From Rhodococcoides kyotonense (GTDB lineage Bacteria; Actinomycetota; Actinomycetes; Mycobacteriales; Mycobacteriaceae): DNA of 60,608 nucleotides. Below the pieces are notes generated by a model. The model ran no database searches. It saw nothing but the letters and a program-made list of their open reading frames with translations, and was not told where the DNA came from. The DNA lies in the NCBI RefSeq assembly GCF_001645385.1, contig NZ_LVHI01000018.1:17647-78254 (forward strand), read 5' to 3'. The translations under genes were made by a program, and so were the position numbers. This document shows, piece by piece, positions 33,053-45,000 of this stretch. The stretch's first letter is position 1. Each line of letters begins with the position of its first letter.

Positions 33053-36000
33053 CTACTGCATTCGGCCGAACGGCTTCTCCCCGACGAACAGCGTCACGCC
33101 GTCCGGTTCGTCGGCCGAGCCGCCGTCGGTGACCACGACGGCGTCGAGATCCTCGAAGTCGTCACCGCCGAGTTCGCCCGTGTCGGCCGCCGGTACGAAC
33201 GCGTGCGTCACCCACTCGTCGAGGACGAGGTCCGCGAGCTCGCCGTCCCCGCTCGGCACGACCCACGCCGCTCCGACGACACCTGCGGCCAACAGGGTCG
33301 AGAGTTGCCATGCATCGCCGGCGTCGGACGCAGCGAGAAGCCGTGACTCGAATGTCACTCCGTATCGCCCGTTCGCTTCGGTCAGCGCAGCCACGAGCGT
33401 GCTCTGTCCGATCTCGTCGACGGTTCCGTCACCCGTCACGACGACGACCGCGGGGTCCGACGGATCGAGCAAACGTGTGCGCTCGGAGTACGCGATCGGC
33501 CGGGGCGATGCATCGGCGACGGCACCGACGACGGACGCGTCGTCGACCTCGAGCACCTCCGGCCCCTCGGGCACGTCGGATCCGTCTCGTCCGAGGACCA
33601 GCCGAACACCCACGGCCTCGACGAGTGTCTGTGCGTCGCAGTCGCTTTCGCCCACGACGACGGCCGCCCCGGTGAACGTCGTCGCCAGCACGGCGACAGC
33701 CCAGTCCACCGACACGGGCACCGTCACGACGACCTTGTCTCCCGGTCCGACCCCCCGACCGATGAGCACTCGTGCCAATCGGGCAGCGCGACCCTCGACG
33801 GTGAGGTACGACAGTTCCTCTCCGTCGACCGCGATGGCAGGAGCATCGGGATCCAGCTCGACGACAGAGCCGATCACCTGCGGCAGGGACCTGTCCAGCG
33901 ACACCGACGAGGCAGGCGCGGTGTCGGCCTCCGGCGCGGCATGCGCCTGGGTGAGGGTCCGTTCCTGTTCGCTCATGATGTCGATGTCGCCGACGATGAC
34001 GAACGGGTCTGCAGCCACCGAACGCAGAATGCGCGTGAACCGCTCACCGAACGTCCGAGCGGTCGAGAAGTCGAACAGATCCGTTGCGTAGAGCAGGGAT
34101 CCGAACAATCCCGCGGGGTTGCCGTCGGCGTCCGTCCGTGGTTCGACGGTGAACTGCAGGTCGAACTTGGCGCCCAACTCCCCCGCATCCAGACCCTCGA
34201 CCGTCAGGCCCGGCAGATCCAGTCGCACGCGTTCGAGGTTCTGGAACGACAGCGCTACCTGGAAGATCGGGTGACGCGCCTGCGAACGCGCGGGCACCAC
34301 AGCGTCGACGACGTTCTCGAACGGTACGTCGGCATTACCGAAGGCACCGAGATCGGCCGTCCGTGCCTCGTCGACGAGCCCGGAGAAGGTTCCACCCAGA
34401 TCGATCTCGGTGCGCAACGGAAGCGTGTTGACGAACATGCCGACGAGCTCGTCCAGTTCGGCTGCTCCTCGACCCGCCACCGGCGTGCCGACGACGACGT
34501 CGCTGCTGCCGCTCAGACGTCCGAGCAGGACCGCCAGTGCGGCGTGCACGACCATGAACAGCGATGCGCCGCGGTCACGCGCGAATGCGGCCAGCTGCGC
34601 ATGAGATTCGGCGTCGAGGTCGAAGTCGACGGATCGACCCTGCATCGACTGCATGGCCGGACGTGGCCGATCGGTCGGCAGATCGAGTGCGTCCGGAATG
34701 CCTGCGAGCGTCTTCGTCCAATACTTCAGCTGTTCCGCCGCAACCGAATCGGCGTCGTCGACGGCTCCGAGGACGGCCCGCTGCCACAACGCGAAGTCCG
34801 CGTACTGGATCGGCAGTTCCGTCCACTCCGGCGCCTGACCGGCGACCCTCGCCGAGTACGCGACCATGACGTCGCGTGCCAGCGGAGCGATCGACGCACC
34901 GTCGGCCGAGATGTGATGCACGACGAGCGCGAGAACGTGCTCCCGCGGCGACAGTCGAACGAGACCGACGCGAACCGGTACTGCACCTGCGACGTCGAAC
35001 CCGCCGAGAACGAGCTCGGCCACGACGCGGGTCGCGTCGGCTTCGCTGTCGACCACGCGCGGCGTCAGATCGAACGCAACGTCGGCCGGAGCCAGAATTC
35101 GCTGCTGCGGGCCGTCGGCGTCGGACGGGTAGATCGTGCGCAGCGACTCGTGCCGAGCGACGACGTCTGCCACCGCATGTCCGAGCGCGTCGGTGTCCAG
35201 ATCACCGGTGAGCTTCACTGCCAGCGGAATGTTGTATGCGCCGGACTCGGGGTCGAGGTGGTTCAGCACCCACATACGTTGCTGCGCAAGCGACAGCGGG
35301 ATACGGTCCGGCCGCGGCCCCGCGGTGAGGGCCGGGCGAACACCCGTGCCCGCCAGACCGGAGACCGTTGCCGCGAACGCCGCGACGGTGGTCGCGTCGA
35401 ACATGGTCCGCACCGGGATCTCGGCATCGAGAGCCGCACCGACGCGCGAGACCACCTGCGTCGCGATCAACGAGTTACCGCCGAGCGCGAAGAAGTCGTC
35501 GTCGAGTCCCACCTGCGGAACACCGAGAACCTCCGCGAAGACCTCGGCCACGATGCGCTCGACATCGGTGGTCGGGGCGCGGAATTCCGCAGCCTCGAAG
35601 ACAGGCTCCGGCAACGCCTTTCGATCCAACTTGCCCGACGGCCCCAGCGGAAGCGCGTCGAGTACCAGCAGCACCGACGGCACCATGTACTCCGGCAGCA
35701 CCTCGGCCGCCGACGTCAGCACCGCGCCCACGTCGATGGACGCCCCGGCAGCGGGCACCACGTAACCGACCAGACGCTCACCACGCACCAGGACGACCGC
35801 CTGCGCCACCGACTCGTCCGCCAGCACGGCGGCTTCGATCTCCCCGAGCTCGATACGGAGACCGCGCAGCTTGACCTGGAAGTCGGAACGCCCGATGTAC
35901 TCGAGCTCGCTTTCGCGATTCCAGCGCACCAAGTCGCCTGTGCGGTAGAGCCTTTCGCCTGCGTCGCCGAACGGATCGGCGACGAATCTATCGGCCGTCA

Positions 36001-39000
36001 GGTCAGGACGCGACGCGTAACCACGAGCCAGCTGGACACCGCCGAGGTAGAGCTCGCCCACTGCGCCGACTGCCACGGGACGCAGCCTGGCGTCGAGCAC
36101 GTAGACCTGCGTGTTGAACACGGGTCGGCCGATGGGAACGCCTGCGGTGTCCGTATCGGTGACCTCGTGATACGTCACGTCGACGGCTGCTTCGGTCGGG
36201 CCGTACAGGTTCACCAGAGTCGTCGACGGCAGCACGTCGGACAAGGCTTTCGCGGTCGAGTACGGCAACGCCTCACCGGACGCGAACACCCAGCGCAACG
36301 ACCCGGCCGCCGACGCCGCCGGCTCCGACGCGAACACACCGAGCATCGACGGCACGAAGTGCGCCACGGTCACGCCTTCGGCCTCGATCAAGCGTGCCAT
36401 GTACACCGGGTCGCGGTGGCCGTCGGGGCGGGCGATCACGAGACGCGCACCGATCTGCAACGGCCAGAACAACTCCCACACCGACACGTCGAACGTGGTG
36501 GGCGTCTTCTGAACGACATGATCGGCAGGCGTCAGTGCGTACTCGGCCTGCATCCACACCAGTCGGTTGACGATCGCGCGATGCTCGATCGTCACGCCCT
36601 TCGGCTTGCCCGTCGATCCGGACGTGAAGAGCACGTACGCCGCATCCGACGCGCTGACCGGCCTCCTGCGTTCCGCGTCCGTCACCGGCGCGTCCGAGAA
36701 CTCGGCGACATCGAGGTCGTCGATCACGATCGGCAGTTCGGAGCCGACATCGCCGCGATCGCGCGTCGTGGTGAGCGTCAGCGCGACGCGTGCGGTGTCC
36801 AGGATGTAGGCGATGCGCTCCGTCGGCTGCGACGGATCGACCGGCACGTAGGCAGCGCCGGCCTTCAGTACCGCGTAGATGCCGACCATCAGCTCGAAGG
36901 ATCGCCCGATGGCAACGGCGACCGTCGACTCGGGACCGACCCCGCGACCGATCAGGTACCGGGCGAGCCGGTTCGCGCGGGCGTCGAACTGTGCGTACGT
37001 GATCGTCCGGCCGTCGAACGTCAACGCGGGGGCATCCGGTGTGCGCGCCACTTGCGCGTCGAACATCGACACCAACGTCGCCGACGGGTCGACGGCGTGA
37101 TCGGTCGCGTTGACCCCACGCACCAACAAGTGAAGTTCGCCTGCGTCGACCAACTCGATGTCGCCGACGGCGATCTCGACGTCGGCCGTGACGGCATGTA
37201 GAACCGCGACGAACTGGCGACCCAGCTCCGTGATCGTGTCCGCGTCGAACAGATCTGTGGCGTACACCATTTCGACGGACCGACCACGCGTACCGTCCGA
37301 CTGCTCGTGCGGCTCGGAGACCGTCACCTGCAGATCCATCTTCGCGACGGCCGAATCGAAATCGACCGCGGCTGCCGTCAACCCGGGCAGTTCGAAGGAC
37401 GACGACGAGAAGTTCTGGAACGTCAGCAGGACCTGCACGAGAGGGTGGCGTCCCTGCACACGCGGTGGATCGAGGACCTCGACGACCCGCTCGAACGGCA
37501 GATCCGCATGTGCGAACGCGGACAGATCGACCTCGCGTGCCTGAGCCAGAACGTCACCGAAGCTCTGCGAGCCGTCGATCTGCGTCCGCAGCACCAGGGT
37601 GTTCACGAACATGCCGATGACGTCGTCGAGTGCGGCCTCACCGCGACCGGCGACCGGCGTACCGACGGCGACGTCCTCGCTGCCGGACACGCGCGACAGC
37701 AAGACGGCCAGCGCTGCGTGCACGACCATGAACGGGGTCACGCCCCGTTCGGCAGCCACCCGGTCGATTGCTGCGGTCGTGGTCTCGTCGAGCGTCAGCG
37801 AGTGCGCCGCACCTCTACCGCTCGACGCCGACGGCCGTGCCCGGTCCGTCGGAAGTTCGATCTCGTCGTCGAGCCCGGCCAGCGCGGTGGTCCAGTACGT
37901 CTCCTGCTTACTGATCAGCGACGTCTTCTCGTCCGGCGATCCGAGGACCTCGCGCTGCCACAGCGTGTAATCGGCGTACTGCACCGGCAGTGGCGTCCAG
38001 CCGGGTTCCTCACCGCGGGCACGCGACACGTACGCGGTGATCACGTCACGCATCAGCGGAATCATCGAGAACCCGTCTGCGGCAATGTGATACGCGACGA
38101 CGACGAGCACATGCTCGTTCTCGCCGACCTCGAGAAGCCGGATACGCAGCGGGACCCGTCGCGTGACGTCGAAGCCCTCCGTCACGAGCGTCGTCACGAC
38201 GTCGAACAGATCGGCCTCGGCGACGGTCTCCACACGGAAATCGGTGCGTCCCGACGCCACCGGCATGACGACCTGGATGCCGGTGCCGTCCGACTCCGGA
38301 TACACGGTGCGCAGGATCTCGTGCCGTGCGACGACGTCGTCGATCGCCGCGGTGAGCGCGTCGACGTCGAGCGTTCCCGTCAACCGCACCGCTGCCGGAA
38401 TGTTGTTGACGGCCGAGCCGGGATCGAGCCGATTGAGGAACCACATGCGCTGCTGTGCGAGCGACAGCGGGATCCGGTCCGGTCGCGGCATCGCCGTCAG
38501 TGCGACGCGTCCGCCGGTGTGCGATTCGACGCCTGCCGCCAGCGCCTCGACGGTCGGCGCCTCGAACAGCGTCCGGACCGGAACCGACGAGTCCAGTGCC
38601 GCACCGAGTCTCGATACCACCTGCGTCGCGACGAGCGAGTTACCGCCGAGCGCGAAGAAGTCGTCGTCCAGACCGACGCGTTCGACACCGAGTACCTCGG
38701 CGAAGATTCCCGCGACGATCTCCTCGACCGGCGTGGACGGTGCACGGAATTGTCGGGCGGCGAATTCCGGTGCCGGAAGCGCTTTTCGGTCGAGCTTGCC
38801 CGACGTGTTGAGCGGGAACTCGGCGAGTACCACGATTGCGCCGGGGACCATGTACGTCGGCAGCGTCTGCCCCAGTGCCGCGCGCAGTGCGTCCGTGTCC
38901 ACGGTGTCGGTACCCGCAGGAACGACATAACCGACGAGTTGATCACCGGCATCGGTGGCGACGACAGCAGCCGCGGACAGACCGACGGACGGATGCGCGG

Positions 39001-42000
39001 CCAAGGCAGCCTCGATCTCGCCGAGCTCGATGCGCTGTCCGCGGAACTTCACCTGGAAGTCGGTCCGACCGATGTAGTCGATCGTGCCGTCGGCACGCCA
39101 CTCCACGAGGTCACCGGTGCGGTACATGCGAGCGCCGTGCTCGGAGAACGGGTTCGCGACGAACCGATCCGACGTCAGGTCGACGCGCCCGTGGTAGCCA
39201 CGAGCAAGCTGAACGCCTGCCAGATACAGCTCACCGGGAACACCGACGGGTACCGGGCGCAGTCGCGAGTCGAGAACGTAGACCGCCGAATTCCATTCGG
39301 GGACACCGATGGTCACGGCTGCACCAGCTGCGGTGTCGGTCACGTCGGCGTACGTGATCGACACTGCCGCTTCGGTCGGGCCGTACAGGTTGTGGACGCG
39401 CGCCGAGGAGACGCGGGCGAAGTCTCGGACGGCCTCGCCGGGCAGTGCCTCGCCGATGACGAAGATCTGGCGCAGGCTCGCGATCGATGCCCGTGTCACC
39501 GCTGCTGCGAATACGGACAGCATGGTCGGCACGAAGTCCGTGACGGTCACCGCATGTCGTGCGATGACGCCGGCGAGGTAGGCGGGGTCACGATGTCCGT
39601 CCGGCGTCGCGAGGACGAGAGTGGCCCCGACGCGTAGAGGCAGGAAGAATCCCCACAGGGACACGTCGAACGTCGTCGCGGTCTTCTGCAGATAGACGTC
39701 CGCTGCGCCCAGTCGATATTCGGACTGCATCCACTGCATCTGATTGACGATCGCCCGGTGGCTGACGGCAACGCCCTTCGGCCTGCCCGTCGATCCGGAC
39801 GTGAAGATGACGTACGCGACGGAGTCCGGCGAGAGAATCGGCGGGGTGAATGTCGCGCCGGATTCCGGCCGAGCGTGCACGTCGACGACCGGAACGTCCA
39901 CCGGCGGCGTGAACTCGTCCTCGGACCTGGTCAGCACACAGACAGGTGCCGCGGCGTCGAGGATGTAGCCGATGCGCTCGGCCGGGTGGTCGGGGTCGAT
40001 CGGAACATAGGCGGCACCGGAACGCAGCACCGCGTACATCGCCACGACCAGATCGACGGACCGTCGAACGGCAAGAGCGACACGTGTTTCCGGTCCTGCC
40101 CCCGACGCCCTCAGCACTGTCGCCAGCGAGTCGACTCGCTCGGACAACTCGCCGTACGTGAGCGACACGCCCTCGTACACGAGGGCCGTTGCGTCGGGAC
40201 GTTCGACGGCGACGGCGTCGAACCCATCGAGAAGCAACGCAGCCGGCAGCTCGTGGTCCGTCGCATTCCATGCGCGCAGCAGGGCGTCGCGTTCCGGTTC
40301 GGTCGTGACGTCGATGTCGCCGACGACCGATGCCGGGTTCGTCGTCACCGCCTCGAGGACGGCGAGGAATCGCGATTGCAGCAGCTCGATGCCCGACGGG
40401 TCGAACAGATCTGTCGCATAGGTGAATTCGACCGACCAGCCGTCACCTTCAGTCGGCTCCGACACTGCGACCTGCAGATCGAACTTGGCGGTGCCCGCAT
40501 CGAAGTCGACTGCGGAGACGCTGAGGTTCGGAAGGTCGAGTTCGGAGCGACCGAGGTTCTGGAAGAACAACGCCACCTGGAACAGCGGGTGCCGTGCCGT
40601 CGATCGAGCCGGATCGAGGATCTCGACGAGTCGTTCGAACGGGATGTCGGCGTTGGCGAACGCCGCCAGGTCGGACTCTCTGACCTGAGCCAGCACCTCG
40701 TCGAAACGAGCTGGTGCGTCGACACGTGTCCGCAGCACGAGCGTGTTGACGAACATGCCGATCATGTCGTCGAGTGCAGCATCACCGCGGCCGGCGATCG
40801 GAGCGCCGACGGCGATGTCGTCGGTGCCCGACAGGCGCGCGAGCAGCACGGACAGCGCGGCGTGAACCACCATGAACGGCGTGGCCCGTTCCGCGGACGC
40901 CAGGTTTTCGACTGCACTTCGCAGCGACGCGTCGATGTCGAACCGATGCGTCGTGCCGCGTCCCGACGCGACAGCCGGACGCGGCCGATCGAACGGCAGG
41001 TCCAATTGTTCCGGTGCGCCGGCAAGTGTCCTCTGCCAGAACGCCTTCTGCGCGGAGATGATCGATTCGGGATCGTCCTCCGAGCCGAGTACCTCGCGTT
41101 GCCACAGCGCGTAATCGGCGTACTGAACCGGCAGTGGCTCCCAGTCGAGATCGAGCCCGGCCGCGCGAGCGGTGTAAGCACGCACGACGTCACGCGTCAG
41201 CGGGCCGAGCGAGTAGCCGTCGGCCGCGATGTGATGGGCGACGAACACCAGAACATGCTCTGTGGACGACACCTCGAACAGGCTCGCACGGAACGGGGCA
41301 CGCGTCGTTACGTCGAATCCGGCGAGCACCGTCTCCTCGATCGACGCGGCCAGTTGCTGAGCGTCCACCGGAATCGGTGCCAGGTCGGGAATGACCGACC
41401 GAGTCGACACCACCTCCTGATAGCCGACGCCGTCGATCTCCGGATACACCGTCCGCAACGATTCGTGACGGGACAGCACGTCGGCGACCGCGACGTGCAA
41501 CGCATGCCGATCGAGCAAGCCCGACAACCGAATCGCGACGGGAATGTTGTTGACCGCGGAGTCCGGATCCAGGCGGTTGAGGAACCACATCCGCTGCTGC
41601 GCCATCGACAGTGGAACGTGATCCGGTCGTTCCTGCGGCGTCAGCGGGACACGAGCGCCCCTGCCCACCTCGGATTCGATGCGCACCGCGAGCGAGGCGA
41701 CGGTCGACACCTCGAACAACAGACGAACCGGGACGGTCGTGTCCAGCGCAGCACCGAGGCGGGAGACGACCTGCGTCGCGATCAGCGAGTTACCGCCGAG
41801 CGCGAAGAAGTCGTCGTCCGCGCCGACGCGTTCGACACCGAGCACGTCGCCGAACACGGACGCGATGATCTCTTCGACAGGCGTCGACGGCGCACGGAAG
41901 GCGCGCACCTGAAGTTCTGGCTCCGGCAATTTCGCACGGTCGAGCTTGCCCGCCGCATTGGTCGGAAGGGCGTCGAGCACGACGAACGCTGCCGGAACCA

Positions 42001-45000
42001 TGTACGACGGCAACTCCGCCGCCAGCGTCCGGCGCAGCTCCTCGAGGTCGACCGGTGTACCGGCGACGACGTACAGCACGAGGCGATCGCTCTTGACCAC
42101 GGCGACCGCGTCGGTCACCGAAGGTGCTGTGCGCGCGACCGATTCGATCTCGCCGAGCTCGATACGGAGGCCACGGAGCTTGACCTGGAAGTCGGTGCGT
42201 CCGATGTATTCGAGTTCGCCGGACGCGTTCCACCGCACGAGATCGCCGGTCCGGTACATCCGTCCGCCACCGAACGGGTCGGCGACGAACCGCTCGGCGG
42301 TCAACGTCGATCGTCCGTGGTACCCGCGCGCGGTCTGCACACCCGCCAGGTAGAGCTCGCCGGCTACTCCGACGGGCGTCGGGTTCAGCCGACCGTCGAG
42401 AACGTACGCGGCGGTGTTCCACACCGGGGTGCCCATGGGTGCCGTGGTGTCGTGCAGCGCGTGGCCGTCGACGCCTGCCACCGGCCTGCTCGTCGCGTGC
42501 ACGGTGAATTCGGTCGGCCCATACAGATTGTGAACCTGCGCATCGGTCGCTCGGGCGAGCCCGGTGACGACCGACGCCGGAAGCGCTTCTCCCGCAAGCT
42601 GAATCAATCGCAGCGACGACGCGTCCCGCGCGGCCATCTCGGCGGTGAACACGGGCACCATCGACGGTACGAACGAGGTTGCGGTGACCGCTTTCTGCTC
42701 GACGACGTCGGCCAGGTAGGTCGCGTCGCGGTGACCGTCGGGACGCGCGATGACCATTCGAGCACCGGACGCCGGTGCACCGAACAGTTCCCAGACCGAC
42801 ACGTCGAACGTGAGCGGCGTCTTCTGCAGGACGACATCGTGCCCGCCGAGGCCGTATTCGTCGACGATCCACGCGATCTGGTTGACCACCGCGCGGTGCG
42901 GTACGGCGACACCCTTGGGACGACCGGTCGAGCCGGACGTGAAGATCACGTACGCAAGTTGATTCGGGTGCGTCGACCCGCGACGATCGGCGTCCACCAA
43001 CGGCTCGGCCCGGTAGTCGGACAGGTCGAGCGTGTCGATCCGGACGACGCTCGTTCGCGGCGCGGCGAAATCGTCGCGAGTCGTCGTCAGCACGACGGGA
43101 GCCTCGGACACGTCGAGAATGTAGTCGTTGCGCTCGGCCGGCTGGTCGGGATCGATCGGTACGTAGGCGCCGCCCGCCTCGATCACCGCATACAGCGCGA
43201 CGACCATGTCCACGGACCGGCGAATCGCGACGGCCGTCAGGACGTCGGGCCCGACACCGAGTGTGACGAGATGGCGCGCGAGAGTCGTCACACGCGAACG
43301 GAACTCGCCGTAGGTGACGGTCTCGTCGTCGAAGGACAGCGCCACCGCGTCCGGCGTGGTCGACGCCATCCGGTGGAACGCGTCGAGCACGAACTCGTCG
43401 GCCACGTCGTGGCTCGTGACGTTCCAGGTCTCCAGCACCGTCGTGCGCTCGGCGCTGTCGATCAGTTCGATGTCACCGACGACGGTCGCAGCATCCGTGG
43501 TCACCGCGCCCAGGACACCGATGAGCCGCGACGCCAGAGTCGCGATCGTCGACTCGTCGAACAAGTCTGTGGCATAGGTGAATTCGAGCTTCCACTGCGC
43601 GTCGTTCTCGGAGACGGTGACCTGAAGGTCGGTCTTCGCGACGGCAGTGTCGAACTCGACTCCGGACACGGTCAAGCCCGGCAACTCCAGGCTGGTGGCC
43701 CCGAGGTTCTGGAACACGAGCAGCACCTGGAACAGCGGGTGGTGCGCCTGCGATCGCGGCGGATCGAGAACCTCGACGAGCCGCTCGAACGGCACGTCGG
43801 CGTTGCCGAATGCGTCGAGGTCGGTGCGGCGCACGGAGGCGAGCAGGTCGGTGAACGAGCTGCCCGGATCCACGATTGCTCGTAGGACCAACGTGTTCAC
43901 GAACATTCCGACGAGGTCGTCGAGTGCTTCCTCGCCGCGGCCGGCGACGGGTGTTCCGACGGCGATGTCCTCGGTCCCCGACAGCCGGGCCAGCACCACC
44001 GACAGCGCGGCGTGCACCACCATGAACGGCGTGGCCGACTGCGCGGTCGCCAGCGCCTCGATCGAACCACGCAGTGATGCATCGACGTTCGTCGCGTACG
44101 TCGCACCCCGTCCCGACGCCACGGCGGGACGTCGCCTGTCCGACGGCAGGTCCAGTTGTTCGGGCAGGTCCGCCAACGCGCCGCGCCAGAATCGTTCCTG
44201 CGCGGAGATCAACGATCGTGGATCGTCTTCCGAGCCGAGGACCGCGCGCTGCCACAGCGCGAAGTCCGCGTACTGCACAGCCAAGGGCGCCCATCCTGGA
44301 GCGTTGCCGTCGCTGCGGGCGGCGTACGCGGTGACGACATCTCGCGTCAGCGGAAGCATCGAAAAACCGTCCGCCGCAATGTGATGCGCGACGAGAATCA
44401 ACACGTGTTCGGTGGGTGACACCTGCAGCAGGCGCAGTCGAACCGGCACCTCGGCCGTCACGTCGAATCCCTGCGACACGACATCGACGACGCGGCCGTA
44501 CAACGCCGTTTCGTCGACGCGTTCGGGAAGCAGATCGGGCGCGGCGTCGTCCGTCTCACGCACGACCTGGCGACCGACACCGTCGACCTCCGGGTACACG
44601 GTGCGCAATGCTTCGTGCCGGTCGACGACGTCGTAGATCGCAGCCTGCAACGCGTCGACGTCCAGCAGCCCGGACAGCCTGATCGCGACCGGAATGTTGT
44701 CGACGGCCGAATTCGGGTCGAGGCGGTTGAGGAACCACATGCGCTGCTGCGCCATGGACAGAGGAACGACGTCGGGACGTTCACGCTTCGCCAGCGGCTC
44801 ACGCGCCGACGAACCGTCGGCCTGCGCGGCGTCGACCGACTTCGCGAGACCGGCGACGGTCGGTGCGTCGAAGAATGCACGCACGTCGAGCTTGATCGAC
44901 AGTTCGGCTCCGACGCGAGCGATCGCGCGGGTCGCGCTGAGCGAGTTACCACCGAGTGCGAAGAAGTCGTCGTCGACGCCGACGCGTTCGGCTCCGAGGA

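Noticed and set aside
33053..33900. Frameshift or sequencing error as the cause of the decayed A domain of NRPS-2
   Set aside because: The degenerate segment stays co-linear with an A domain in one frame up to its stop. The missing A5-A10 motifs do not appear in the following 255 bases, and the loss is spread over many positions rather than one break.
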